Shown here piece by piece: positions 54,012 to 63,920 of a stretch of 64,000 nt of DNA (the stretch's first letter is position 1; the number at the start of each line of letters is the position of its first letter). Source of the DNA: Cyclobacteriaceae bacterium (GTDB lineage: Bacteria > Bacteroidota > Bacteroidia > Cytophagales > Cyclobacteriaceae); assembly GCA_022841475.1 (NCBI GenBank), contig JALHRJ010000005.1:62001-126000 (forward strand). The letters run 5' to 3'. The translations under genes and the position numbers were made by a program. The notes beneath the pieces were generated by a model. The model worked only from the letters and a program-made list of their open reading frames with translations. It was not told the DNA's origin and made no database searches.

Positions 54012-57000
54012 CTACCTCTCAAATCTGGGATCGCGGGTCGATGACTTGATGACTTTTGAAATAGCCTCTTTTTGTTTTCCATACCCACCCCCTCCGGGTG
54101 TTTCAATAACAATGCGATCACCTATGCTGGCATTAATACTATCCATTCCTTTTAAGACAAGAGTTTCACCTTTGGCTGTGATTAACTTTTGTTTTCCTGT
54201 TTTGCCCGATAACCCTCCTGCCAATCCATAAGGAGATTCTACACGGTGCTGCGATAGAATATTGACCTCAACATTTTCATTAAAAGTAATTTCACGAACT
54301 ACCCCATTGCCCCCATTCCACTTTCCCACGCCTCCCGAATTTTGTCTGATCTCAAACTTTTCTAATCGCACGGGATATCGAAATTCAAGAATTTCAGGAT
54401 CCGTAATTCTTGTATTGGTCATGTGAGAATGAATAGCATCAACACCAGGAAAGCCCGGGCCTGCTCCGGTGCCACCGCAGATTGTTTCATAAAACCCAAA
54501 ACGTTCGTTGCCAAATAAAAAATTGTTCATTGTGCCCTGGCTGCAGGCAACCAGGTCCAATGCTTTCAGTAACGTATCTGTTAGCCGCTGACTTACTTCA
54601 GTATTTCCTCCAACGACAGCGGGTAAATTTTCTTCATTAAAATCCGGGTTGAGTAAACCAGTAGGAAGAACAACACCTATTGGTTCCATAAGACCTTCAT
54701 TCATAGCGATGGGTTGATTAACCCATACCCGCAGCACATAAAGAATTACACTTTGAACGATTGCTTTTGTTGCATTCAGATTACCGGGATGTCTCAAAGC
54801 AGAACCAGTAAAATCAATCAATAGCTTTCCTGTTTTTTGTACAGCCATGGTAACTTTTAAAGGCGATCCATCATCGAGTCGTTCTTCGGCAGCGTATGAC
54901 TTTATGGTAACCGAATTGATTTTTCTTCGAAGAAGATTCGCTGCGTAAGCCCTTAAAGCTTTCATATAGAAAACTACTTCTCTCGTCTTGTATTTCAGGC
55001 AGAGTGATTTTAAGCCAGCTTCACCAAGATTTACTGCGGCCAATGCTCCGTTTAGGTCAGCCATATTTTCATCAGGCAGGCGACTGGGATAAATACCAGA
55101 AGTAAATATTTTTCGAATTGCTGTCCACTGAATTTTACCTTGCCTCACTAAGTAGGTCGGTGAAATAATTATTCCCTCTTCCTCCAGCGATGAGGCATTC
55201 GCTGGCATCGAACCTGGTTTTTTGCCTCCGATTTCTGCATGATGTGCTCGCGTGGCCACGTAGCCAATTAATTTATTCTTTACATATACAGGTTTGATCA
55301 GCGTAACATCGGGTAAGTGCGAACCACCATAAGCGGGATGATTAGTGATAACAACATCTCCATCCCGCATAGGAAGTACATTGCTGACCTCCCGCACACA
55401 CACACCCATACTGCCCAGGTGAACCGGAATATGGGGGGCGTTAACAATCAAATACCCTTGTGCATCCATCAGTGCACACGAAAAATCTAAACGCTCTTTT
55501 ACATTTACTGAAAAGGATGTTCGCTGTAAGAGTGCCCCCATCTCCTGAGCAATAGCGGTAAACCGATTGCTAAATAATTCCAGGGCAGCCTCCCTCGAAT
55601 AGGTTTGGTTTTTTAACCCGCGCTTACTGGTAAACTGAAGTAACCCGTTGTTATTGTCATCAATGTTAAACGTCCAATTCGTATCGACTACAGTAGTTGA
55701 ATTCTGACTTGCGATAAGAGCCGGTCCCTTTATCAAGGCTCCGGTGTGTAACGATTCCCAACGATAGACCTTTGTGTTTTTCCACGAGCCGTGGATGAAC
55801 ATTTTTGATTGTTTCTCTGGGATGGGTTTATAATTTTTGCTTTTTGTTCTTTTACTTTTTTTAATGTCAGCTCGAATAAAAAGTATAAGTCGGATGGACT
55901 CTATTTCAATTTCACGATCCTCTAACCAATGTCCATAGATGGATTTATATGTAGCCTTAAATTCTTTGCGTGGATCAATTCCATTTCTATACGTTGTTTC
56001 AATCGTGCTCTCCTGACCTACAAATCGTAGAAAAATCAGACGCTTACCTAACTGAATTTCCTCCTTAGGATATCCCTCCTGTATGAGTTTGGTAAATCCT
56101 AGCTGTTGCAGCTCCTGAAAATGTTTGCCCAGATCTTTTCCTGAATATGATAAATTCTGAAGCAGAAGCTTTTCTTCAAAATGTTCTATGTTGGCGTGTC
56201 CGATACCATACGCACTCAGCAATCCGGCATCATAGGGAATGAGCGCTTTCTTCATATCAAGAAGTTGTGCCAAAGCACAGGCATGTTGCCCACCCGCACC
56301 ACCAAAGCTCAGTAACGTATATTCAGCGGGATCATGACCTTGCTGCACTGAAACTTTTTTTATGGCCTCAGCCATTTTTTCATTGGCAATCTGAATCAAA
56401 GATTCCAGCAGAGATTCTTTTGTTGGAGTCTTTCCTGTTGAGGTTTTGATTTTTTTTATTAGCGTAGCAAGTGCCGCTTCGGATTTATTCTTGTAAAGCG
56501 GAATCGAAAATAAATCGGAGTCGGCCCGGCCTAATAAAAGATTCACATCGGTTATAGTCAGGGGCCCTCCACCACCATAACATGCTGGGCCCGGAGATGC
56601 ACCCGCACTGCGTGGCCCCACGGTAAGTTTGTAACCATCAAAATCGCAAATTGATCCACCACCAGCCGCAATCGTTTCAATGGCTAATGAAGGGGAAAGA
56701 ATTTTTATCTCACCCACTTTGGATTCGTAACGATACGTATATTGATTATTGTAAAGGGAGACATCCGTGCTGGTGCCACCCATGTCGAACGTGATTAACT
56801 TCCTTTCGCCAGAGAGCTTGCCTGAAGTGGCAGCGCCCACTACTCCACCTGCAGGGCCACTCAACAAACTATCTTTTGGATAAAAGTTGGTTGCATTGAC
56901 TAAGCCTCCGGCACTGGTCATGATCTTTAACTGCGCCTTGGTTAGACTCTGCTGAATATTCGAGATGTAGGTATGAATGATCGGATCGAGGTAGGCATTA

Positions 57001-57830
57001 ACAACCGCTGTTTCGGCCCGGGGTAAAATTTTTATTTGCCCTGAGACTTCGTGAGAAGCAGTAACAAATGAAAGACCATGGTTTATTAAGTGATCTTTTA
57101 TAAGTTGCTCATGAACAGGATTCTTGTAACTATTCAGTAGCGCAATAGCGATCGAATCACATTTGGATTTTTTTACAAGCGAAATGGTTTTATCAATAGC
57201 TGATTCGGACAAAGCCCCGAGAATATTTCCGTCTGTTTCAATACGCTCGTCAACTTCAATCACCGTTTCATACAGTGGTTTTTCTTTAATTATTTCGAGG
57301 GCAAATAAATCACTTCTTTGTTGAGTTCCGATCAACAATAAATCTTTAAATCCCCTGGTGATTACCAAGGCAGTGCGAGTTCCTTTACGTTCCAGCAAAG
57401 CATTGGTGCCCCGGGTAGAGCCAAGCTTCATTTCTATTGGGGGAAATGATTGATTAAGCGGAGTTTCAGTGAGTAGCCGGGAAGCAAAAACAGGAACTTC
57501 TTCCATTGAACTAATCTCAAAGACAGAGCCTGCTTCAATTTTAATGGCCTTTGTAAGGTGAATCACCGAGTCATTCAGATTAACTTTTTCAATTCGCCCG
57601 ATACTTTTCTTCTTACCAAAAAATGTGATGGTGAATTGATGAAAGATATCCCGGCTAACGGGCCATTGGATTTTAACAAGAATAGAACGGGCACTGGTTT
57701 GACGAACCACGCTCCCCTTTAGTACACTGCTACTTAGAACCTTCAGTCGTTTTACTCCTCCTGATGGGGATTGGGCAATGCAGTCGGTAAACGTGCCTCC
57801 GGTGTCAACCCAGATTTTCCAGGGTTCCAT
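54012..57830 (-). CDS. 5-oxoprolinase-like hydantoinase, fused A and B subunits
   Basis: A 1272-residue ATP-dependent lactamase. The HyuA-like half (about 1-690) has the actin-fold phosphate loops DTGGTFTDC near residue 10 and FDMGGTSTDVSL, plus GSTRGTNALLER and LSFGGAGGQHAC. The HyuB-like half (about 740-1255) has QRTSFSVNVKERLDFSCALMD and VGGNTEVSQRL. Fusion into one chain is the layout of eukaryotic and some bacterial 5-oxoprolinases, which open 5-oxoproline to glutamate in glutathione-type cycles; the hydantoin activity cannot be excluded. It shares the TAATG overlap with the lipoprotein gene upstream. Confidence 0.9.
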   Translation of the reverse strand: MEPWKIWVDTGGTFTDCIAQSPSGGVKRLKVLSSSVLKGSVVRQTSARSILVKIQWPVSRDIFHQFTITFFGKKKSIGRIEKVNLNDSVIHLTKAIKIEAGSVFEISSMEEVPVFASRLLTETPLNQSFPPIEMKLGSTRGTNALLERKGTRTALVITRGFKDLLLIGTQQRSDLFALEIIKEKPLYETVIEVDERIETDGNILGALSESAIDKTISLVKKSKCDSIAIALLNSYKNPVHEQLIKDHLINHGLSFVTASHEVSGQIKILPRAETAVVNAYLDPIIHTYISNIQQSLTKAQLKIMTSAGGLVNATNFYPKDSLLSGPAGGVVGAATSGKLSGERKLITFDMGGTSTDVSLYNNQYTYRYESKVGEIKILSPSLAIETIAAGGGSICDFDGYKLTVGPRSAGASPGPACYGGGGPLTITDVNLLLGRADSDLFSIPLYKNKSEAALATLIKKIKTSTGKTPTKESLLESLIQIANEKMAEAIKKVSVQQGHDPAEYTLLSFGGAGGQHACALAQLLDMKKALIPYDAGLLSAYGIGHANIEHFEEKLLLQNLSYSGKDLGKHFQELQQLGFTKLIQEGYPKEEIQLGKRLIFLRFVGQESTIETTYRNGIDPRKEFKATYKSIYGHWLEDREIEIESIRLILFIRADIKKSKRTKSKNYKPIPEKQSKMFIHGSWKNTKVYRWESLHTGALIKGPALIASQNSTTVVDTNWTFNIDDNNNGLLQFTSKRGLKNQTYSREAALELFSNRFTAIAQEMGALLQRTSFSVNVKERLDFSCALMDAQGYLIVNAPHIPVHLGSMGVCVREVSNVLPMRDGDVVITNHPAYGGSHLPDVTLIKPVYVKNKLIGYVATRAHHAEIGGKKPGSMPANASSLEEEGIIISPTYLVRQGKIQWTAIRKIFTSGIYPSRLPDENMADLNGALAAVNLGEAGLKSLCLKYKTREVVFYMKALRAYAANLLRRKINSVTIKSYAAEERLDDGSPLKVTMAVQKTGKLLIDFTGSALRHPGNLNATKAIVQSVILYVLRVWVNQPIAMNEGLMEPIGVVLPTGLLNPDFNEENLPAVVGGNTEVSQRLTDTLLKALDLVACSQGTMNNFLFGNERFGFYETICGGTGAGPGFPGVDAIHSHMTNTRITDPEILEFRYPVRLEKFEIRQNSGGVGKWNGGNGVVREITFNENVEVNILSQHRVESPYGLAGGLSGKTGKQKLITAKGETLVLKGMDSINASIGDRIVIETPGGGGYGKQKEAISKVIKSSTRDPRFER

Positions 57831-58303
57831 TATTTGATTTTAAGCACGATTTTTTTTTTGGTCATGCGAATGCCGATCGCCTTCGTAAATTCTGTAGAGC
57901 CATCAGGATGTTCACGCACGAGTGGTTTTGTATAGAGCAAAGAATCCGGTCCCATTTTTTGAATATTGTCACTCGACTGGACTTCCGATGCATAGGCTTC
58001 CAAAAGTTGCCTTTCTACACTTCTAAGATTTTGATTTCCGGATTGGAGCGCAAAAATCTCAACCTCCAAAGCCTGACTCAATGAGTCTAAAAAGGATTGA
58101 TTACTTAATGTTTTATCACGTTTTTGAATGATTAATGCAGTTTGCCTTCCAAACTGAAAAGCCGCCTCAGTTATTTCTGCATCTGTTGCTTTTTTGATCT
58201 CGTTCATCTCCATGTTCTCCTTCATTTTTTTTCGTTGCTCGTCTGTCAGTGTGCCCGTACAGGAAAAAATCAGAATCAGGATGAGAAGGCTAAAGTATTT
58301 CAT
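57830..58303 (-). CDS. Lipoprotein, DUF3365-like
   Basis: A 157-residue lipoprotein with lipobox FSC (Cys15) and a highly charged helix. AAFQFGRQTALII and the C-terminal HPDGSTEFTKAIGIRMTKKKIVLKI recall DUF3365 (Tll0287-like) domains but without a heme CxxCH. The function is unknown. Its stop overlaps the start of the 5-oxoprolinase, so they are one operon. Confidence 0.55.
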   Translation of the reverse strand: MKYFSLLILILIFSCTGTLTDEQRKKMKENMEMNEIKKATDAEITEAAFQFGRQTALIIQKRDKTLSNQSFLDSLSQALEVEIFALQSGNQNLRSVERQLLEAYASEVQSSDNIQKMGPDSLLYTKPLVREHPDGSTEFTKAIGIRMTKKKIVLKIK

Positions 58304-58385
58304 AGCTAGGATTATTAAAGGGCTAAAGGTAAAAAGTATCCGCCTTAGTGTGCATAGGGCTGTCCTCTCAAGACATTGATTTTAT

Positions 58386-58393
58386 TAACTTTG
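58386..58393 (+). promoter_or_regulatory. -7 promoter box TAACTTTG upstream of prfA
   Basis: Perfect TAnnTTTG followed by GC, 17 nt before the prfA ATG. No -33 TTTG at standard spacing was seen. Confidence 0.45.
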
Positions 58394-58410
58394 CAGCCTT
58401 GTTTTAAGTT

Positions 58411-59487
58411 ATGATTGAAAAGCTTGTTGAAATAAAGAACCGTTTTGAAGAGGTAGGTCAATTGTTGGTGCAACCTGAGTCCATGAAAGACCCTAAGAAG
58501 TTTGGCCACCTTAACAAAGAGTATAAAGACCTGGAAAAAATGGTTAAGAAATTCGACCAATATCAGGCGATTTTAGAAGGGGTAGAACATGCCAAACAAA
58601 TTCTGCAGAAAGAGAAAGACCCGGAAATGCGGGAGTTAGCGAAAATGGAGTTGGAAGAACTGGCACCAAAAAATGAAGCCCTGGAGGCTGAGATTAAGGA
58701 GATGCTGATGCCCAAAGACCCCAACGATGATAAGAATTGTATTCTGGAAATTCGTGCCGGCACGGGTGGGGATGAAGCGGCAATTTTTGCCGGTGATCTT
58801 TGGCGAATGTACCAGCGTTTTTGCGATAGAAGAGGGTTAAAGATGTCGGTACTTGATATAACGGAAGGTACTGCAGGCGGCTATAAAGAAGTGATCAGCA
58901 GTATTGAAGGGGAAGGCGCCTATGGAATTTTTAAATATGAATCCGGAGTGCACCGGGTGCAACGCGTACCCGAGACTGAAACACAAGGCCGGGTGCATAC
59001 TTCAGCTGCCTCTGTGGTGGTGCTACCCGAAGCTGAAGAGGTGGATGTAGAAATCAATCCTGCCGATATCGAAGTAATCACTTCGCGGTCGGGTGGGGCT
59101 GGTGGACAGAACGTAAACAAAGTGGAGACAAAAGTGCAAATGACCCACAAGCCAACAGGCATTGTCATCACGTGCCAGGTAGAACGTTCGCAGCATGGTA
59201 ATCGCGCACGTGCGTTGGTAATGCTTCGTGCAAAGCTTTATGAACGAGAAGTGGAAAGAAAGCAAGCTGAGACGGGTGCTTCCCGTAAAAGTCAGGTGCG
59301 CAGTGGCGACCGCTCAGAAAAAATCAGAACCTATAATTATCCGCAAAGTAGGGTAACGGATCATCGCATTGGATATACGCAGCACAATTTGCCGGCCGTT
59401 ATGAACGGTGAGGTAGATGAATTTATCAATCAGCTTAAGATCGCTGAAACTGCTGAAAAAATGACCGAAGGAAGAGAAACCCTATAA
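58411..59487 (+). CDS. prfA: Peptide chain release factor 1
   Basis: A 358-residue class I release factor for UAA and UAG. The codon-reading tripeptide of the PxT type is PET (187-189) in [10 protein letters not shown], and the GGQ that triggers peptide release is at 231-233. No RF2-like SPF motif or frameshift is present, confirming RF1. Confidence 0.95.
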   Translation: MIEKLVEIKNRFEEVGQLLVQPESMKDPKKFGHLNKEYKDLEKMVKKFDQYQAILEGVEHAKQILQKEKDPEMRELAKMELEELAPKNEALEAEIKEMLMPKDPNDDKNCILEIRAGTGGDEAAIFAGDLWRMYQRFCDRRGLKMSVLDITEGTAGGYKEVISSIEGEGAYGIFKYESGVHRVQRVPETETQGRVHTSAASVVVLPEAEEVDVEINPADIEVITSRSGGAGGQNVNKVETKVQMTHKPTGIVITCQVERSQHGNRARALVMLRAKLYEREVERKQAETGASRKSQVRSGDRSEKIRTYNYPQSRVTDHRIGYTQHNLPAVMNGEVDEFINQLKIAETAEKMTEGRETL

Positions 59488-59494
59488 ATAGAAA

Positions 59495-59533
59495 TGGGCC
59501 ATTGATAAGTGAGTTGTCATTGTCAATGGCCCA
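59495..59533. terminator. Bidirectional hairpin terminator
   Basis: A perfect 11-bp stem, TGGGCCATTGA (59495-59505) with TCAATGGCCCA (59523-59533), in the 53-nt gap between the convergent prfA and lipoprotein stops. Confidence 0.7.
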
Positions 59534-59540
59534 GGGTTCA

Positions 59541-60092
59541 CTATTGATTCTCTTCGTCTTCAGTTTGTTTTATTTGCTCGTCCAGAATTTTATCAATGAT
59601 GTCCATCTGGCGTTCGTCAATAGTCTGGTCAGTTTTCGCTTGCTTTTTCATAAAGCGAAACATGGCGTTCTTCTTTATCTCGTACGCCATAAAAACGGTG
59701 TACTTATTTTCTTTCTGATTAAAGTATTTTTCTTCACCAATCTTACGAAGATCTGCCATGTTGGTGTTCATCGTCTGTCGTACGAGGCTTTGAAATTTAT
59801 CGGCAACATCCGCAGCGTTTGCATTTTCTGTCTGACCAAGATACTGGTCAGCTACTTGTTTCATAGTCGTGTTAACTTGTCCGGCCAATTGTGCTTTCGC
59901 ATCAATATCAGCTTTGCCGCGTGCAATGTTGTCTTGAGAACTTTCTCCTTTGCCCGTGGCCCGGAAGAATCGATTATTTGATTCGTAAGCATTGCCCCGA
60001 AATGGTTCTTTTACTTTTTGTCCGAACGGACTGGACCCACATGAAGAAAGAATCAATAAAAGCGCGAACGCAGAAATCAGTTTTGTTTTCAT
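59541..60092 (-). CDS. LPP20-like lipoprotein
   Basis: A 183-residue lipoprotein with lipobox LSSC (Cys18). FFRATGKGESSQDNIARGKADIDAKAQLAGQV is the typical LPP20 core, a swapped-hairpin domain, followed by a helical, acidic tail (residues about 150-183). Such lipoproteins occur in the outer membrane; the function is unknown. Confidence 0.65.
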   Translation of the reverse strand: MKTKLISAFALLLILSSCGSSPFGQKVKEPFRGNAYESNNRFFRATGKGESSQDNIARGKADIDAKAQLAGQVNTTMKQVADQYLGQTENANAADVADKFQSLVRQTMNTNMADLRKIGEEKYFNQKENKYTVFMAYEIKKNAMFRFMKKQAKTDQTIDERQMDIIDKILDEQIKQTEDEENQ

Positions 60093-60159
60093 AATAAATT
60101 GTTTGACTTAATGGACCGGTAACTTTCAGATACCAAATTAGTAAAAATTGTGCCAGAGT

Positions 60160-60879
60160 TTAAACACTTTGGGTAGGGATAATTAATTGCCATCGAAATG
60201 CCCATTTCCAGGAAAGGGTATACTTCTCAATTTTGGAAGCAGCTAAGAATCGCTGAAGTTCCAGTTTTGTAAAAGCCCTTAAAACTGATAACGGGGCATC
60301 AAACCGTACCATGGCGGATCTGGAAAAAAGTGATGTTAATAGTTTGATAGAATGATAAGCAAGAGGATGCCGGTGGATGTCATTGATGATTACGGCTTCC
60401 TTTGCTTGCTTTTTTAAACTTGAAAAGAGTATTACTAACTCTTCTTCTGCAAAATGATGCATGAAAAGTGTGGCTAGAATAAAATCGAACTTTTGATTTT
60501 GAAATTCTCTGGAGAAAACATTGGTTGATTGGAAGGTTATGTTTTTGAATTCTTTTGAATGGGTAATTGCGTAATTGATGATGTTAGGATTCGCATCAAA
60601 TCCTATTAACACAACCTTTCTGTTTTCTTTCTCTGCCAAACGCGCCAAGATTCTCAACATCTCGCCACTGCCACACCCCAGGTCAGCAATAGTTATGATT
60701 TGTGTTTTAGGAATGGTTTTCCACGATGATTGTATGGCCTGTAGAGTTACAGCATTTCCACCCAACCAATGATTGATGATATCTAGTTCCCGTAAGGTTT
60801 GATTAACCACTTCACCCTGACAATCTAAATCATCCATGATTTCTATTCCACGAGAGCGAATCGAAAAATCAGGCGGCAT
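60160..60879 (-). CDS. Class I SAM-dependent methyltransferase in a type III PKS unit
   Basis: A 239-residue methyltransferase with the SAM loop IADLGCGSGEMLRIL, acidic residue in IGFDANPN, and FILATLFMHHF after it. It starts 2 nt after the type III polyketide synthase stop, so it very likely methylates the PKS product (O- or C-methylation). It ends near a plain intergenic gap. Confidence 0.8.
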   Translation of the reverse strand: MPPDFSIRSRGIEIMDDLDCQGEVVNQTLRELDIINHWLGGNAVTLQAIQSSWKTIPKTQIITIADLGCGSGEMLRILARLAEKENRKVVLIGFDANPNIINYAITHSKEFKNITFQSTNVFSREFQNQKFDFILATLFMHHFAEEELVILFSSLKKQAKEAVIINDIHRHPLAYHSIKLLTSLFSRSAMVRFDAPLSVLRAFTKLELQRFLAASKIEKYTLSWKWAFRWQLIIPTQSV

Positions 60880-60881
60880 GC

Positions 60882-61985
60882 TTAATGATTTTGAATTTCT
60901 AAAACCATGCTTTCCAATGTTAGGCCCGGTCCAAAAGCGAAACTTAAGATTTTTTTCCTGTCATCAACACCGTTTAGTTTTCTACTCAATTCATTTAATA
61001 CAAAAAGTACGGTGGGCGAAGACATATTGCCAAAGTTTTTCAACACCTCGTAACTGGCTTTGTTTTGTTCCTTGGTTAGTCCAAGCTCTGCTTCAATTAC
61101 TTCCAGAATTTTTTTCCCACCGGGATGAATAGCATAGTATGAGATATCAGAAAGCTGGCTTGAAATTTTTTGAAGCAGTAAGTTCGTAAGTTTTGCAATA
61201 CCATCGCGTATCACATCGGGAACGTACGCGGATAAACGCATTTCGAACCCCAGGTCGCCTACCGTCCAGGCCATATCTTGTTCACCTTCTGGAGCCAGAT
61301 CACAAAAGAATGAAACGGGTTTTAGATTTAAGCCTTTGCGGGAGGCAGATTCGATGAGTAGAGCCGCAGAACCATCTGCAAATAGCGCATTGGCTAATAG
61401 ATTGTCTTCGCTGTATTCTTTTTGAAAATGAATGCTACATAATTCAGTGCATACCACCAATACCTTTGCATTCGGATCCGATTGACAATAGGTATCCGCA
61501 ATTTTTATAGCATTGAAGGCAGCATAACAGCCCATAAAATTGATACAAAGTCGCTGAATGTTTGAAGAAAGGTGCAGGGATTTTACAAGATCAATATCCA
61601 AACCGGGGGCATACATGCCGGTGCAACTCACCACCACAAGGTGCGTGATTGATTTTTTATCAAAGGAGCTTATTTTTTCCAAACACGACACTACTGCAGC
61701 TACGCTTAGTGCTACGGATTTTTCTCTAAACAACTCAAGCCGCAACCGTGTGGAAGGAAACGGTTCCATGTCGACACTGTTGTTGTAAAAACTAAAGTCC
61801 TCTTTTTTACCGTAGTCGTCAATAACTGAATAGCGGGTGTCAATACCGGAAACCCGAAAGATGGCCCGAAGTTTACGGGTCTGCTCATCATCCAGTTGCA
61901 TGGCGCGCACCATAAAATCAGCTAGTAAACTTTGGCTTACTTTATTGACAGGATTAGCCGTGCCGATGGCGGTAATAAAACTCAT
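60882..61985 (-). CDS. Type III polyketide synthase (chalcone/stilbene synthase family)
   Basis: A 367-residue thiolase-fold enzyme. The catalytic triad is Cys121 (VVVSCTGMYAPG), His287 (AIHPGGKKILE) and Asn320 (NFGNMSSPT). The GFGPG-like loop FAFGPGLTLE is near the C-terminus. Bacterial members make alkylresorcinols, alkylpyrones or related aromatic lipids from fatty acyl starters and malonyl-CoA; the chain length cannot be read from sequence. It is divergent from a UbiA prenyltransferase gene and coupled to a methyltransferase. Confidence 0.92.
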   Translation of the reverse strand: MSFITAIGTANPVNKVSQSLLADFMVRAMQLDDEQTRKLRAIFRVSGIDTRYSVIDDYGKKEDFSFYNNSVDMEPFPSTRLRLELFREKSVALSVAAVVSCLEKISSFDKKSITHLVVVSCTGMYAPGLDIDLVKSLHLSSNIQRLCINFMGCYAAFNAIKIADTYCQSDPNAKVLVVCTELCSIHFQKEYSEDNLLANALFADGSAALLIESASRKGLNLKPVSFFCDLAPEGEQDMAWTVGDLGFEMRLSAYVPDVIRDGIAKLTNLLLQKISSQLSDISYYAIHPGGKKILEVIEAELGLTKEQNKASYEVLKNFGNMSSPTVLFVLNELSRKLNGVDDRKKILSFAFGPGLTLESMVLEIQNH

Positions 61986-62071
61986 ATGTTAAGGTATAAC
62001 AAAAAGCCAACCATATTGATTTAAAACAGTAGTGATTTCCTTACCTTGATCAACGAAATATTTTATCCCTG

Positions 62072-62959
62072 ATGCTTTCACGTTCTTCCTGGCTTCACCT
62101 GCGCTTTCCTTTTTCATTCTTCCTGATGCCTGTTTATATTTTTGCCCTAGGCATTTCACCAAATTTTGGAGGAAGTGGGCTTCTATGGTCATTTATTATC
62201 ATTCATTTGTTTCTGTATCCCGCGAGCAATGGCTACAACAGTTATTTTGATAAAGACGCAAAGAGCATTGGTGGATTAAAAAATCCACCCCCGGTGAATC
62301 GGGGGTTGTTTTATTTATCGTTGTTATTTGATGCGGTGGCCATCGTGCTGGGCTTTTTAAACATCAGTTTGTTGTTCGCATTGTTGCTTTTGCTCTACGG
62401 TTTGGTGTCAAAGGCATACAGCCATCCTGCTGTCAGGTTGAAGAAATATCCGATTGCCGGGTGGCTTACGGTGGGTGTTTTTCAAGGCTTCTTTACCTTT
62501 TTAATGTGTTATGTTGGCATCAATAATTATGGATTAGAAAATCTTGCCAATGCCCGGGTGCTCGTTCCTGCCTCGCTATCCAGTGTTATTTTGTTGGGCA
62601 CCTATCCCATGACACAAATTTATCAACATAAAGAAGATGCTGCCCGGGGCGATAAAACTATCAGTTTGATGTTGGGCATCCGGGGTACGTTTATGTTTGT
62701 GCTGATAGTATTTACAATAGCAGCCGCGGGTTATGTTGCTTATTTTTATACATTCTATTCATTGTGGTATGGAGAAGTTTTTCTGCTTTCGCTTTTTCCG
62801 GTGGTTGTTTTTTTTCTGATCTGGTTTTACAGAGTTTGGAACGACCCCGCCAAAGCAAACTTTTCAAATACCATGTGGCTTAATTTTCTTTCTGCTCTTT
62901 GTCTCAATGGATTTTTTGTCTGGTTCTTTTTAGAGACCAGTCATATTTTGCAGTTGTGA
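62072..62959 (+). CDS. UbiA-family prenyltransferase
   Basis: A 295-residue membrane protein with about eight hydrophobic helices. The first aspartate-rich motif is NGYNSYFDKDAKS (NxxxxxxDxD-like) with a second LGTYPMTQIYQHKEDAARGDKT, as in UbiA enzymes that move prenyl groups onto aromatic rings. The 86-nt gap to the divergent PKS gene suggests shared control and a joint pathway. The ATG at 62072 was chosen because it directly precedes the first helix. Confidence 0.8.
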   Translation: MLSRSSWLHLRFPFSFFLMPVYIFALGISPNFGGSGLLWSFIIIHLFLYPASNGYNSYFDKDAKSIGGLKNPPPVNRGLFYLSLLFDAVAIVLGFLNISLLFALLLLLYGLVSKAYSHPAVRLKKYPIAGWLTVGVFQGFFTFLMCYVGINNYGLENLANARVLVPASLSSVILLGTYPMTQIYQHKEDAARGDKTISLMLGIRGTFMFVLIVFTIAAAGYVAYFYTFYSLWYGEVFLLSLFPVVVFFLIWFYRVWNDPAKANFSNTMWLNFLSALCLNGFFVWFFLETSHILQL

Positions 62960-62966
62960 AACCGGA

Positions 62967-63920
62967 TTAGCTTATAGAAAGACCAACACGTTCGAGTAAT
63001 AGTTTTGTGGCTTTAATTCCATCTACTTCACTTAATACCGAGCCTTCATACTCAATACCAATATGACCCGAATAGCCGGCAGCTTTTACAATAGGAAGCA
63101 TTTTTAGGTAATCTGTTTCAACACAATTTCCTTGCTCATCAAAATTATTCGCCTTAGCGCTTACTCCTTTTGCAAAAGGCATCATTTCACTAACGCCTAC
63201 ATAACGATCATATTCTTCGATACACTTAGATTCCCACTCATGACCGCTTTCTCTTTTAGTACAAAAATTTCCGAAATCGGGGAGAGTACCGCAATTCGCC
63301 ATCCCCACTTCTTTCATAACATTGCTCAACCATTGACCATTGGAAGAATACCCACCATGATTTTCAACAATAACATTGATGCCTACGGGTAGTGCGTATT
63401 CGCTTAGCTTACGCAAACCATCAGCCCCTGCTTTGGCTACTTCTTCCGCTGTTCCAATGCCAAAACAATTAACCCGTATTGAGGTACAACCCAAAAATTT
63501 TGCGGCATCCACCCATTTGTAATGATTTTCAACAGCCTCTAATCTTTTTGCCGCATCAAGATTTGCCATTTCTCCTTCTCCATCACACATAATCAACACA
63601 TTCGTAACGCCTACATCATCGGCTCTCTTCTTCAATTCGGTTAAGTAGGCAGTGTCTTTTGCCTTATCCATAAAAAATTGATTCACGTACTCTACTGCAC
63701 TTATGCCAAATTCATTTTTGGCTTTGGCAGGAAACTCAAGGTTGTCAAATTCTTTTGCGAATAAGGCTTTATGCAACGACCACTCAGCCAATGAGATCTT
63801 AAAAAATAATTCTTTGGTGCCTTCGGCAGGCTTGCCTGAACACGAAGCAATAATAGATGATGCACTCATTCCGCCAAGGGTTAAAAGACCAAGAGATTTT
63901 AAAAACTGTTCGCGTTTCAT
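62967..63920 (-). CDS. Sugar phosphate isomerase/epimerase-like TIM barrel
   Basis: A 317-residue secreted or lipid-anchored protein. The N-terminus MKREQFLKSLGLLTLGG looks Tat-like with a lipobox IASC afterwards. The rest is an AP endonuclease-2/xylose isomerase-like TIM barrel (ISAVEYVNQFF, IVENHGGYSSN, LPDFGNFC, HIGIEYEGS), whose Glu, Asp and His residues bind a metal. The substrate is unknown. It converges with the UbiA gene, 7 nt apart. Confidence 0.8.
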   Translation of the reverse strand: MKREQFLKSLGLLTLGGMSASSIIASCSGKPAEGTKELFFKISLAEWSLHKALFAKEFDNLEFPAKAKNEFGISAVEYVNQFFMDKAKDTAYLTELKKRADDVGVTNVLIMCDGEGEMANLDAAKRLEAVENHYKWVDAAKFLGCTSIRVNCFGIGTAEEVAKAGADGLRKLSEYALPVGINVIVENHGGYSSNGQWLSNVMKEVGMANCGTLPDFGNFCTKRESGHEWESKCIEEYDRYVGVSEMMPFAKGVSAKANNFDEQGNCVETDYLKMLPIVKAAGYSGHIGIEYEGSVLSEVDGIKATKLLLERVGLSIS

